The notes beneath the pieces were generated by a model. It searched no databases. It was not told where the DNA came from and saw only the letters and a list, made by a program, of their open reading frames with translations. The translations under genes were made by a program, and so were the position numbers. A DNA stretch of 64,000 nucleotides, from assembly GCA_963727235.1 (NCBI GenBank), contig CAVSFZ010000026.1:186001-250000 (forward strand). Reading direction: 5' to 3'. This stretch comes from CAVPTL01 sp963727235. Its GTDB lineage: Bacteria > Actinomycetota > Thermoleophilia > Gaiellales > JAICJC01. Numbering within the stretch: the stretch's first letter is position 1; the number at the start of each line of letters is the position of its first letter. This document shows, piece after piece, positions 35,244 through 44,226 of this stretch.

Positions 35244-36134
35244 CTAGCCGGGTCGAACGGCGGTCTGGAAATTGGCGACGTGCCAGGAGTCGTCCAGCCG
35301 CGTGAGCTTGACGACGTCACCGCTGTTGGGAGCCTCGATCAGCAGGCCGCCGCCGACGTACATCGCAACGTGCCCGATCGGCTGCTCGAAGAACACCAGG
35401 TCACCGGGCTCGAGATCCGCCAGCGCCACCGGCTGCCCCTCGGTCGCCTGGGTGGCGGCGAAGTGCACCAGCGAGACTCCCACCTGGCCGTACGCCCATT
35501 TCACCAGCCCGGAGCAGTCAAAGCCCTTGCCGGCGGTCTCCCCGCCCCAGACATAGGGCACCCCCAGCTGGGTCAGCGCCGCCCGCACCGCCTTCACTCC
35601 CAGCGTGTCGCCGGTGATCGCCTTGCCGGGGTCGCTCTTGTCCTTGGCAATGCCTTTGAGAATGGCTTCGGCCCGGCGTTCCTGATAGGCCGCCTGGGCT
35701 CTGATCACGCCCTGCACCCACTGCTCCATGCCGATCACCTTGGCCCGCTTGTGCTCGACCTTGCGGTGCAGCCTGGCGCGCACCTTCGGCCAATGGTCGA
35801 CCTTCCACTGGGTTCGCGCCATCCGCCGCTCCAGATGCTTGAGCACCCGGTCGGAGCGGTAGTGGACGCCCATCGCCCGCAGCGTCTGCTGCTTGACCAC
35901 GTGCTTTCGCAGCCAGCGGTTCAGCCCGGCCACGTGATAGTGGTGGCGGGTGGCCCATTTCAGGTGCTTCTCAGCCTTGTTGAGCACCTGCTTGTTGTGC
36001 TCCACCCGCTGCAGTCCCCAGGTGACCACGTCGGAGGCGTGGGCGGGCGGCGCCAGCCATGCACCCATCCCCACGGCACACGCCATGGCGCAGACGATCA
36101 CGCGCAGCGCGCGTTTGGAGCCCCCCTGAAGCAT
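35244..36134 (-). CDS. Secreted NlpC/P60 cysteine peptidase
   Basis: 296 residues. Sec signal peptide (hydrophobic residues 10-30, cleavage at AHA-S about residue 33). A basic helical region (35-165, His/Arg/Lys-rich, e.g. HLKWATRHHYHVAGLNRWLRK) precedes the NlpC/P60 domain with Cys207 (DCSGLVKWAY), His255 (GHVAMYVG) and polar Asn270. The family cuts D-Glu-meso-DAP bonds in peptidoglycan. The basic region may bind anionic wall polymers. A CATAAT -10 box stands 8 nt upstream of the ATG. Confidence 0.88.
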   Translation of the reverse strand: MLQGGSKRALRVIVCAMACAVGMGAWLAPPAHASDVVTWGLQRVEHNKQVLNKAEKHLKWATRHHYHVAGLNRWLRKHVVKQQTLRAMGVHYRSDRVLKHLERRMARTQWKVDHWPKVRARLHRKVEHKRAKVIGMEQWVQGVIRAQAAYQERRAEAILKGIAKDKSDPGKAITGDTLGVKAVRAALTQLGVPYVWGGETAGKGFDCSGLVKWAYGQVGVSLVHFAATQATEGQPVALADLEPGDLVFFEQPIGHVAMYVGGGLLIEAPNSGDVVKLTRLDDSWHVANFQTAVRPG

Positions 36135-36227
36135 TGGCCGTGATTATGCCCGGTGGGAGGCCCAAAAGTATGCAGTTGGGGCCACATCAGCACATGTTTC
36201 GAGCAGGAATCCCCGCTCAGAGCGGTT

Positions 36228-38183
36228 TCAGCGGTCCTTCTCGGCCTGGCGCAGCTCGTATTCGACCACGAACTGGTCGAGCGCGATAGCGGCGTCACCG
36301 CCCTGCCCGTCGCGGGCCAACTGGCGGATCCGGTGGATGATCACGTCGGGCGAAATCAGCGGCCGGATCGTCTCGGGATCCAGCCGGTAGGCCCCGTGAG
36401 TGCCCAGATCCGAGTCGCGATCCCGCACCCGCACCATGTGGGCTGAGACGATCGTGATCAGGGCCTCGTCCGATTCCGACTGGTCCGACACCCAGCGCAC
36501 GCACTCGGCTCGATCCCACACCTGCCAGCACGACAGCAGCATCGCCAGCGCCGGCAGCTGGAGCAGTCTGTCGGCCTGCGCGGCCTCGCGGATCCGGCGC
36601 AGCCCCACCTGCTCGAGCTCCACCAGGTGGTCGAGCGTCACCAGCCGATCTTCCTCGGGCATGTCGGTGGTGCCTCCGCCGTGGCCGTGCTCCAGGCCCA
36701 GCTCTGCGATCACCCAGACGGCCGAGCTGATGCCCCGGCAGCGTGCCAGCTCGCGATCCAGCAGCGCATACCGCTGCTGTTCCTCCATCCGCTGCAGCAG
36801 CGCCCAGATCAGATCCCGGGCTGTGGCGTCGCGCACCAGGCCCAGCTCGTCGCCGACGTTCAGGAGCGTCGTCACGATCGTTTCCAGCAGTTCCGGGCGC
36901 AGATCCCCGGAGATGTCACGCATTCGCTCCAGAACGGCTCCCAGGCGGCTCACACCGGATGCATCGCGCTCACCCCCGAGCCGAACCAGCAGCGCCCCGA
37001 AGCGGGCCGGGTCTGCGGCATCGACCAGATAGGCCTCCATGTCGGCGTTGGAGACGACGCTGCCGGGAACGACAAACTGGAAGTAGATCGAGAACAGCTC
37101 GGGAGTGGCGATCCGCAGCTCCTGGCGGGTGTTCTCGCCCGGCGGGTCGCGGTGGATGATCAGCCCCGGCTGGTCAGGCACTGCAGGGAACAGCCGCAGA
37201 ATCAGGGTGATGATGGAGAGACGCACCGGGGCCGGGACATCCTGGATCCAGGCGTCGTGAAACTCCTGCAGCTCGGAATCCGCCGACAGCGCGGTGCGGG
37301 CGCGGGTGGATCCGGCGAACCGTTCGGGAGTCGCCCGGATCAGCGAGTACAGATCGGGGAGAAACACCCGCAGCGACTCGATCGCGATGAAATCTGCGGT
37401 GTTGACCTCGGCGCTGACCGGCGGATACGACAGCCGCAGCACGTTGACGAAGCGAGCCACGTCGCGGGGAGTGCTCAGCAGCGCTTCGATTCCGGGGGTG
37501 AAGATCTGCTTCCAGTGATGCTCGGTGACGACGGCGGCGGCCGGGTGCCGCTCCAGCAGCTCACGCATGTGGTCGAGAAAGATGGTCGAAAGCCCGCCGC
37601 TCTCGGGCAGCGGCAGGTCGAACGGCACCTGCACCAGCCGGCTGACGTCGGCCGGCTCCACGGCCGAGCGATCGAACACCATCAGGTAGATCACGTTCGG
37701 CAGCGCTGCCACCAGCTTCACCAGCCGGGTCAGCTCCGAGCGCCGCTCCGGCGGGATCCGGTCGACGTCGTCGATCACCACCACGAACCGCATCCGCTCC
37801 TGACGGAGGGTCTCGGCAAGCTTGTCGCGCAGCACCAGCAGGTCGGCGCCCTGCAGGTCGGCAGCCGAACTGCCGGTGAAGGCGGGTGCGAGCACCTGGA
37901 GGAAGCGGGCGCCCAGGTCGTCCTTGGGCCCGTACAGCCACGGGTTGAACTCGATCACCGCCGTGCTGGGCGACTCCGCCAGCTCGGCCCGGACGAAGTT
38001 GGCCACCGTCGTCTTGCCGCTGCCCGGACCGCCGTGCAGCCCCAGCACCATGCCCTCGCCGGGCGCCAGCGCGATCGAGTTGGCGATATGCCGGGCGAAC
38101 CTGGCGCGGCCGATGCGGTCGGAGGCGGGATCGGTCAGCGGCCGGTCGGCTGAAAGCATCCCCTGGCGCGTTTGGGACGGCAT
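36228..38183 (-). CDS. KAP-family P-loop NTPase
   Basis: 651 residues. Walker A GPGSGKTT (52-59, Lys57), the KAP signature FNPW (79-82) and Walker B VVVIDDVDRI (Asp138-Asp139) are all visible. There are no membrane segments inserted in the P-loop domain, unlike many KAP proteins, and the C-terminal 350 residues are helical with no recognised domain. Bacterial KAP proteins include phage-exclusion factors such as PifA, but no nuclease, toxin or other defence gene is adjacent, so the function is open. It is transcribed alone, 34 bp from the GH4 gene. Confidence 0.82.
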   Translation of the reverse strand: MPSQTRQGMLSADRPLTDPASDRIGRARFARHIANSIALAPGEGMVLGLHGGPGSGKTTVANFVRAELAESPSTAVIEFNPWLYGPKDDLGARFLQVLAPAFTGSSAADLQGADLLVLRDKLAETLRQERMRFVVVIDDVDRIPPERRSELTRLVKLVAALPNVIYLMVFDRSAVEPADVSRLVQVPFDLPLPESGGLSTIFLDHMRELLERHPAAAVVTEHHWKQIFTPGIEALLSTPRDVARFVNVLRLSYPPVSAEVNTADFIAIESLRVFLPDLYSLIRATPERFAGSTRARTALSADSELQEFHDAWIQDVPAPVRLSIITLILRLFPAVPDQPGLIIHRDPPGENTRQELRIATPELFSIYFQFVVPGSVVSNADMEAYLVDAADPARFGALLVRLGGERDASGVSRLGAVLERMRDISGDLRPELLETIVTTLLNVGDELGLVRDATARDLIWALLQRMEEQQRYALLDRELARCRGISSAVWVIAELGLEHGHGGGTTDMPEEDRLVTLDHLVELEQVGLRRIREAAQADRLLQLPALAMLLSCWQVWDRAECVRWVSDQSESDEALITIVSAHMVRVRDRDSDLGTHGAYRLDPETIRPLISPDVIIHRIRQLARDGQGGDAAIALDQFVVEYELRQAEKDR

Positions 38184-38217
38184 GACCGGCGATCATAGCC
38201 GCCGCCCCGAACGGTAC

Positions 38218-39492
38218 TCAGCTGTTTGCGAAGAACCGCGGGAGCAGTTCCCGGTTTGCGTCGATCAGTGCATCTGCCAGCGGCTGGGCTCGCTCGTAGG
38301 TTCCCACCAGCGGGTTTGCCATCAGTGCCTTGACCGCGACGTCTCGGTCACCGGTCATGGCTGCCTCGACGGTCAGCCGCTCGTACGCCTTGACCTGCTG
38401 CACCAGCCCGAGCATCTCCGGCGGTAGCGGACGCTGCGGCAACGGCTCGGCGCCCGTGGTCGATATGCGACAGGGGACCTCCACCACGGCATCCTGGTCG
38501 ATGTTGGGAATTGCCCCGGCGTTCTTGACGTTCACCACCTGCACATCACCCACATCCAGGGCAAGCGACTCGACCAGCATGGCCGCCGCTTCCGAGTAGA
38601 ACGCGCCTCCACGCTGCTCGAGCAGCTTCGGCTTCACGTCAAGTGATGGATCCTTGTACATCTCCAGCAGTTCCGCCTCGATCTCCATCACGGCCTGCGC
38701 ACGCGGAGTATCGGTCTCCTGCGACGCCAGCGCCTGCTCGGTGAAATAGAAATAGTGCAGGTAGTAGCTGGGTATCGCGCGCATCAGGCGAATCACCGAG
38801 CCGGGCAGGTCGACCTCCTCGGCCAGCTGGTCGGCGTACACGTCAATCAACCCGGGCAGCCTGTCCTCACCGTCGACAAACACTCCCCGCTCCCATGACA
38901 GGTGATTCAAACCGACGTGCTCGAGCTGCACCCGGGCCGGGTCGACCGACAGCTGCTGGGCGAGCATCCGCTGAAACCCGATGGGGATGTTGCAGAGGCC
39001 GATCGCGCGGTGTTCGTAGTCGGCCAGCGCCTGGGTGACGAGCCCCGCGGGATTCGTGAAGTCCAGGAGCCACGCACCATCGGCTCCCAGACGGGCGGTG
39101 TCGGCGGCGATGTCGAGCACCACCGGCACCGTCCTCAGCGCCTTGGCGAACCCGCCGGCGCCGGTCGTCTCCTGTCCGATGCAGCCAAACTTGGCCGGGA
39201 TCGTCTCGTCCCGCAACCTCGCTGCCAAGCCGCCGACCCTGATCTGCACGAGCACGTACGACGCTCCGTCGACGGCCGCGGGCCGGTCTGTGGTGAGTGT
39301 CAGCGCCCCGCGAAATTCGAGCTTGTCCAGGATTCTGCGGGCAAGCGCCCCGAGGATCTCGAGCCGTTCGGGATCGATGTCGTGGAGCACCAGCTCGTCC
39401 AGCTCGAGCCGCTGGGCACGCAGGCCGAAGCCCTCCACCAACTCCGGCGTGTAGGTGCTTCCCGCCCCGATAACTGCGATCTTCACTCCCAC
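38218..39492 (-). CDS. Glycoside hydrolase family 4 (6-phospho-glucosidase-like)
   Basis: 424 residues. NAD-binding GAGSTYTPEL at the N-terminus, metal ligands Cys in CNIPIG and His in GLNHLSW, and RVGG(L) before the DETIPAK segment are typical of GH4, which cleaves glycosides by NAD-dependent oxidation at C3 and needs Mn2+. The sequence is closest in style to 6-phospho-beta-glucosidases (CelF). With the neighbouring deaminase, deacetylase and kinase it suggests use of a phosphorylated amino-disaccharide. GTG start at 39492, 8 nt after a TACACT -10 box (leaderless); a GTG two codons later is possible. Confidence 0.88.
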   Translation of the reverse strand: MGVKIAVIGAGSTYTPELVEGFGLRAQRLELDELVLHDIDPERLEILGALARRILDKLEFRGALTLTTDRPAAVDGASYVLVQIRVGGLAARLRDETIPAKFGCIGQETTGAGGFAKALRTVPVVLDIAADTARLGADGAWLLDFTNPAGLVTQALADYEHRAIGLCNIPIGFQRMLAQQLSVDPARVQLEHVGLNHLSWERGVFVDGEDRLPGLIDVYADQLAEEVDLPGSVIRLMRAIPSYYLHYFYFTEQALASQETDTPRAQAVMEIEAELLEMYKDPSLDVKPKLLEQRGGAFYSEAAAMLVESLALDVGDVQVVNVKNAGAIPNIDQDAVVEVPCRISTTGAEPLPQRPLPPEMLGLVQQVKAYERLTVEAAMTGDRDVAVKALMANPLVGTYERAQPLADALIDANRELLPRFFANS

Positions 39493-39518
39493 CGCGAACC
39501 AGTGTAACGTATGCGCAC

Positions 39519-40577
39519 ATGAAATCGTTAGGAAACTTTCCTGATAGATTCCTGGCCGAGATCGCGGGACAGCCGGAGGCGATCCTGACAGCCGCCCGCG
39601 CCGCCGCCGAGCAGGGGGACGCGTTCGCGGCAGTGGCGGCGGCCGCGGCCACCGCCGACTCGATTGTCTTCACCGGCATGGGCTCGTCGCATTTCGCCTG
39701 CTACGCGCCGGTCACCACGCTGGCAGGCGCAGGGATCCAGAGCTTCATGATCGACGCGGCCGAGCTGCTGCACTTCCGCATGCCGGTGGTGACCGAACAC
39801 ACGCTGGTGATCTGCGTCAGCCAGTCCGGGGAAAGCGCCGAGCCGGTGCGGGTGGTCCAGGAGCTGGCCGCCCGCGACCGCCGCCCCACGCTGGTCTCGA
39901 TCACCAACGGCGTTCGAAACTCACTCGCCGATGCCGCGGACATCACGCTCGACACCCGTGCGGGCGAGGAGCGCGGGCCGTCCACGATGACGTTTGCGGC
40001 CACGCTGGTCGTGTTGCGGGAGCTCGCACACGCGCTGGGCGCCCCCGCGGGCGCTCCCCGGGCGTACGCGGCAGCGGCGGCCGGACTGGAGGGCCTGGTC
40101 ACCGACGCCGTCACCCGGGCGGCCGACCTCGGCACCTGGCTGGGAGACCGCACGGCGCTTGCGATCATGGCTCGCGGCCACGGTCGACCGGCGGCCGAGA
40201 TGGGCGCGCTGACCCTCAAGGAAGCCGCCCGGTTCCCGGCAGAATCCCTGCAAACAGCCCAATTCCGACACGGCCCACTGGAACTCGCATCGCCAGGCTT
40301 GGGCGCGGTCGTGATCGCGATCGAGCCCGCCACCGAGGCCATCGACGTGGGCCTCGCCGGCGAGCTGGTCGAGACCGGCGCGGCGGTGCTGGTGATCTCT
40401 CGCGACGGCGCCGGGCCAGACGGCTCGCTGCGAGTCGCGATCGGCGATCTGGACGCCGGCATCGCCTCAGCGGTGGCGATCGTCCCGCTGCAGCTCCTGT
40501 CCTGGAGGCTGGCGAATCTGAGAGGCCTCGAGCCGGGCTCCTACGCAGTCGCCCACAAGGTCACCACCCGTGAGTGA
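39519..40577 (+). CDS. SIS-domain aminosugar isomerase/deaminase (AgaS/NagB-II-like)
   Basis: 352 residues with two SIS domains. The N-terminus FLAEIAGQPEAIL, SQSGESAEP (101-109), TLKEAARFPAESLQTAQFRHGPLEL and the C-terminal KVTTRE fit the isomerase half of GlmS and the stand-alone deaminases AgaS/NagB-II, which convert glucosamine 6-phosphate to fructose 6-phosphate and ammonia. The ROK operator palindrome lies within codons 4-8. Divergent from GH4 by 26 bp; overlaps the deacetylase start by 8 nt. Confidence 0.85.
   Translation: MKSLGNFPDRFLAEIAGQPEAILTAARAAAEQGDAFAAVAAAAATADSIVFTGMGSSHFACYAPVTTLAGAGIQSFMIDAAELLHFRMPVVTEHTLVICVSQSGESAEPVRVVQELAARDRRPTLVSITNGVRNSLADAADITLDTRAGEERGPSTMTFAATLVVLRELAHALGAPAGAPRAYAAAAAGLEGLVTDAVTRAADLGTWLGDRTALAIMARGHGRPAAEMGALTLKEAARFPAESLQTAQFRHGPLELASPGLGAVVIAIEPATEAIDVGLAGELVETGAAVLVISRDGAGPDGSLRVAIGDLDAGIASAVAIVPLQLLSWRLANLRGLEPGSYAVAHKVTTRE
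39530..39542. promoter_or_regulatory. ROK operator, site 2
   Basis: AGGAAACTTTCCT, identical over 13 bp to 16448-16460. It lies in the start region of the SIS gene and just upstream of the GH4 promoter, so one bound dimer could control both divergent transcripts. Confidence 0.7.
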
Positions 40578-41178
40578 CCCCCGGTTCAGAGTGGCGCTCA
40601 CGATCGACGCAGAACACGCCGATCAGCCGCGCAGCGAGCAGATCGAGCCGCTGGTCGAGACGCTCGGCAGCGAGGGCGTGCGCGCGACGTTCTTCTTGCA
40701 GGGTCGCTGGGCCTCGGCCAACCCCGCGATGGTGGCGCGGATCAGCAGTGACGGCCACCTGGTCGGAAACCACTCCCACCACCACGCCCCCATGACACTG
40801 CTCACCGACGACGGCATCGCCGCCGACGTGACCGCGGCGGAACAGGCGATCGTGGCATCCGGCGGGGGCAGCCCGCAGCCGTGGTTCCGATGTCCCTTCG
40901 GCGACGGTCATGACGACCAGCGGGTGCTGACGGTGCTTTCGGGACTGGGCTACCGCGACCATCACTGGCACGTCGACCCGCGCGACTGGAAGCCGGGACG
41001 AACTGAGTCAGAGCTCGTGGCCAGAGTGCTCACCGGCGTCGATCAGCACCGCGACGGTGCGATCGTCCTGCTGCATTCCTGGCCGGCGGTAACCGCCCGG
41101 GCGCTGCCCATGTTGATCTCGGAGCTGCGCCGGGTCGGGGCACAGCCGGTCGGCCTGGACGAGGTGGTGGGCTCGTGA
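40570..41178 (+). CDS. Polysaccharide deacetylase (NodB homology domain)
   Basis: 202 residues, no signal peptide, so cytoplasmic. Motif 1 is LTIDAEH (Asp followed by Glu in place of the usual Asp-Asp), motif 2 GNHSHHH provides the metal His pair, motif 3 is RCPFGD, motif 4 VDPRDW and motif 5 LLHSW. The family removes acetyl groups from chitin oligomers and peptidoglycan sugars. A cytoplasmic form within a GlcNAc-type operon would act on imported N-acetylated sugars. GTG start within the SIS gene end (8-nt overlap). Confidence 0.88.
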   Translation: MSDPRFRVALTIDAEHADQPRSEQIEPLVETLGSEGVRATFFLQGRWASANPAMVARISSDGHLVGNHSHHHAPMTLLTDDGIAADVTAAEQAIVASGGGSPQPWFRCPFGDGHDDQRVLTVLSGLGYRDHHWHVDPRDWKPGRTESELVARVLTGVDQHRDGAIVLLHSWPAVTARALPMLISELRRVGAQPVGLDEVVGS

Positions 41179-42188
41179 CCCGGGCGGCGGTGCTGGCGGT
41201 GGACGGCGGCGGTTCCAAGACCGATATCGCCCTGGTCGCCCGCAGCGGGCGGGTGCTCTCGTGTACTCGGGTTGCCGGCGCATCGTTCTCACCCGACGCA
41301 CAGCTCGCCTCGCTTGCGACGCTGCGCGAGGGAGTTGAGCAGGCGGCGCGGGCGGCCGGAATCGATCCGGACCAGGGACCGGTGGCCGAGATCGGCGCCT
41401 TTTGCCTGGCCGGTGCCGACCTGCCCGTGGACGATCGTCGCATCCTGCCCCCGCTGCGCGCCGCCGGCATGGTCGTCCAGCCGCTGCTTCGAAACGACAC
41501 CTTCGCCGTGCTCCGGGCCGGTACCGATCGCGGCTGGGGCGTGGGCGTGGTGTGCGGCACCGGCCTCAACTGCGCGGGCGTGGGACCGGACGGTCGCACG
41601 GTGCGGTTCCCGGCCCTGGGAGCCATCTCCGGCGACCGCTTCGGCGGCGGCGGCGACCTGGCGGTGGAGGCCGTCGGAGCGACCATCCGCGCGCGGGACG
41701 GACGCGGGCCGCGCACCGAGCTGGAGCGGCTGATCCCGGCGTACTACGGCGTCCGCCACCCGTATCAGGTGCTGGAGCGGATCCATGTCGGCGAGATCGA
41801 GCACCGGCGCGTGATCGAGCTGGCGCCGGTGGTGCTGCGTGCGGCCGACGCCGGTGACGAGGTCGCCGGGGTGATGGTGGGCCGATTGGCCGAGGAGCTG
41901 GTGACGATGGTGCGCGCAGCGGTCCACCGGCTGCGGCTGACGCAGCGCGAGGTGGACGTCGTCCTGGGCGGTGGAATCGTGCGCAGCGATTGCAGGCTCT
42001 TCCACGATGCCGTGCGGGGCGGGATTGCGCAGGCGGCTCCGCACGCCCGCGTGATCATCATGAACGAGCCGCCTGTGATCGGCGCCGCACTGCTGGGCCT
42101 CGACCAGATCGGGGACCGCAGTCCCCGCTCGGCCCGCGCCGCAACCGGCCGCGTGCGCAAGATGTTGACCGTCGACAGGCTCACCTGA
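41175..42188 (+). CDS. BadF/NagK-type sugar kinase, second copy
   Basis: 337 residues with LAVDGGGSKTDIALVA, LLRNDTFAVLRAGT, VVCGTGLNCAGVG and VLGGGIVRSD as ATP and sugar-binding motifs. Same family as 9971-10972 but divergent in sequence (it has an extra GDRFGGGGDLAVEA segment), so the two may phosphorylate different sugars. GTGA overlap with the deacetylase stop. Confidence 0.85.
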   Translation: MTRAAVLAVDGGGSKTDIALVARSGRVLSCTRVAGASFSPDAQLASLATLREGVEQAARAAGIDPDQGPVAEIGAFCLAGADLPVDDRRILPPLRAAGMVVQPLLRNDTFAVLRAGTDRGWGVGVVCGTGLNCAGVGPDGRTVRFPALGAISGDRFGGGGDLAVEAVGATIRARDGRGPRTELERLIPAYYGVRHPYQVLERIHVGEIEHRRVIELAPVVLRAADAGDEVAGVMVGRLAEELVTMVRAAVHRLRLTQREVDVVLGGGIVRSDCRLFHDAVRGGIAQAAPHARVIIMNEPPVIGAALLGLDQIGDRSPRSARAATGRVRKMLTVDRLT

Positions 42189-42213
42189 GAAGCTTCGCCC
42201 GAGGAGGACGGAA

Positions 42214-43428
42214 ATGGCCCGGATCGTGCTGGAACAGGTCACCAAGGTGTTCTCGGGCGGGGAGACCGTGGCGGTCGACAACGTCTCGATCGAGATCGGC
42301 GACGGCGAGTTCATGGTGCTGGTGGGGCCGTCGGGCTGCGGGAAGTCGACGCTGCTTCGGATCGTGGCCGGGCTCGAGGATCTGACCAACGGCGAGGTCA
42401 TGATCGGTGATCGGATCGTGACCGACCTCGCCCCCAAGGACAGAGACATCGCGATGGTGTTCCAAAACTATGCGCTGTACCCGCACATGACGGTGCGCAA
42501 GAACCTCGGAATCGGCTTGAAGCTGCGCCGCACCTCCAAGCAGGAGATCAACACGAAGGTGGTCGAGGTGGCCGAGATCCTGGGACTCGAGCGGCTGCTG
42601 GAGCGAAAGCCCGCTCAGCTCTCCGGCGGACAGCGGCAGCGGGTCGCGATCGGCCGGGCGATGGTGCGAGAGCCGCAGGCGTTCCTGATGGACGAGCCGC
42701 TGTCGAATCTCGACGCCAAGCTCCGCGTGCAGATGCGCGGCGAGCTGGCCCGCCTGCGCGACCGGCTCCACACCACCACCATCTACGTCACCCACGATCA
42801 GGTCGAGGCGATGACCCTGGGCGACCGGGTGGCGGTCATGCGCGACGGAGTCGTGCAGCAGCTGGACACACCGGCGGCGCTGTTCCAGCGTCCCGCAAAC
42901 CAGTTCGTGGCGGCATTCATCGGCTCGCCCTCGATGAACCTGTTCGAAGCCCAGATCGCCGGTCGCGAGGTGGTCTTCGGCAAGCATCGCCTGCCGATCC
43001 ACGCAGACCACGACCTGCGGGCCCATGACGGCAAGACCGTGGTTTTGGGGATGCGGCCTTCCGACTTCGAGGACGCGGCGGTGTGGCGGGACGAGTCGCG
43101 CCCGACCGTGGACGTGACCGTCGACATGGCGGAGGAGCTCGGCTCCGAGGTCAACCTGATCTTCACGCTGGATGCCAAGCCGATCGAGTCCCCCGTCGAG
43201 GCCCAGGCGGCCGACGATTCGGGAGACGGGGCGTTCGTCCCGCTGGCGCCCACCGATGCGACCGTGTGCACCGCCTGCGTGGACGCCCGCACGTCCGCCC
43301 GGCCCGGCGGCCCGGCCCGGCTGATGTTCGACCCGGCCCGGCTGTACTACTTCGATCGCGAGTCAGGCGAGGCGCTCGGCTCCACGGACGCCCCCAGTCA
43401 GACCTTGGCCACCGGGTCGAACCTGTAG
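42214..43428 (+). CDS. Carbohydrate ABC transporter ATP-binding protein (MsmK/UgpC type)
   Basis: 404 residues. Walker A GPSGCGKST (38-46), signature QLSGGQRQR, Walker B FLMDEPLSNLD, H-loop THDQ, and a C-terminal TOBE domain with an Asp/Gly-rich insertion (about residues 325-345). Such ATPases serve several CUT1 sugar permeases encoded elsewhere. It stands without permeases here and is the natural partner of MalF/MalG at 11.9-13.8 kb. AGGAGG lies 6 nt before the ATG. The last 31 nt overlap the convergent regulator gene. Confidence 0.93.
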   Translation: MARIVLEQVTKVFSGGETVAVDNVSIEIGDGEFMVLVGPSGCGKSTLLRIVAGLEDLTNGEVMIGDRIVTDLAPKDRDIAMVFQNYALYPHMTVRKNLGIGLKLRRTSKQEINTKVVEVAEILGLERLLERKPAQLSGGQRQRVAIGRAMVREPQAFLMDEPLSNLDAKLRVQMRGELARLRDRLHTTTIYVTHDQVEAMTLGDRVAVMRDGVVQQLDTPAALFQRPANQFVAAFIGSPSMNLFEAQIAGREVVFGKHRLPIHADHDLRAHDGKTVVLGMRPSDFEDAAVWRDESRPTVDVTVDMAEELGSEVNLIFTLDAKPIESPVEAQAADDSGDGAFVPLAPTDATVCTACVDARTSARPGGPARLMFDPARLYYFDRESGEALGSTDAPSQTLATGSNL

Positions 43429-44105
43429 CCGACTCCGTGGTGGGTCTGGATGTAGGTGTAGCCGCCGGATTGGCGGTCGACCTTGAGCCGCAGCTTGCGT
43501 ACGCACACATCGACTGAACGGTCACGCGCACGGTGGGGCACGCCCCACACCCGCTGTTGCAGCTGATCGCGGGTCAGCGCCCGCCCCTGATCGGACGCCA
43601 GCACGTACAGCAGCCGGAACTCGAGCGCGGTCAGGCCGACGTCGGTGCCGTCAAGCTCGGCCCGGTGCAGGTCGGGGTCGATCACCAGTCCGGGAACCTC
43701 GATCCGCTCCGCCGCCGTCTCGTGCCCGATGTCCACCCGCGACCGGCGCAGCGCCGCCTGCACGCGGGCCACCAGCTCCGCCATCCCGAACGGCTTTGCC
43801 AGATAGTCGTCGGCGCCCAGACCCAGCGCGTGCACCTTGTCCTGCTCCGACCCGCGCGCACTGACCACGATCACCGGCATCTGTGAGCCCTCGGCGCGCA
43901 GCCCCTGGGTGATCTCCCAGCCGTCCATCCCGGGCAGCATCAGGTCGATCACCGCCACGTCCGGCCGCTCGAACCGCAGCTTGCGCATGGCTTTGTCGCC
44001 GGTCGCGGCAACCTCGACGGTGAAGCCGGCATGACGCAGATGCGTGGCCATCACCGCCGCGATCACGGTGTCGTCCTCGGCAATCAAAACGCGTGAGATG
44101 CTCGT
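43398..44105 (-). CDS. OmpR/PhoB-type response regulator
   Basis: 235 residues. Receiver domain residues 4-118 with Asp54 as phospho-acceptor (VIDLMLPGMDG) and Lys104; winged helix from about 138 (LTALEFRLLYVLASDQGRALTRDQL, then DVCVRKLRLKV and VGYRF). The first strand of the receiver starts at SISRVLIAEDD. The codon directly before it is ACG (44105), with GGGAG 4 nt upstream, and no ATG or GTG is suitably placed. A TTG at 44087 would cut off part of the first strand. No histidine kinase gene is adjacent. Confidence 0.88.
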   Translation of the reverse strand, partial: TSISRVLIAEDDTVIAAVMATHLRHAGFTVEVAATGDKAMRKLRFERPDVAVIDLMLPGMDGWEITQGLRAEGSQMPVIVVSARGSEQDKVHALGLGADDYLAKPFGMAELVARVQAALRRSRVDIGHETAAERIEVPGLVIDPDLHRAELDGTDVGLTALEFRLLYVLASDQGRALTRDQLQQRVWGVPHRARDRSVDVCVRKLRLKVDRQSGGYTYIQTHHGVGYRFDPVAKV

Positions 44106-44226
44106 GATGCTCCCGTCTCGAGTTTCACTTGTGAGTGTGCCCGGACAACCCTCAGCCCGGGGTATCTCGATGGTTATCGGGTAGTGAAGAAGTGGTGATT
44201 GGAGGATTTGGCTACACTCCGCCGCC

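Noticed and set aside
36627..38153. A 508-codon frame antisense to the KAP NTPase
   Set aside because: Composition is Gln/His/Arg-rich and without fold; the KAP Walker motifs are on the other strand.
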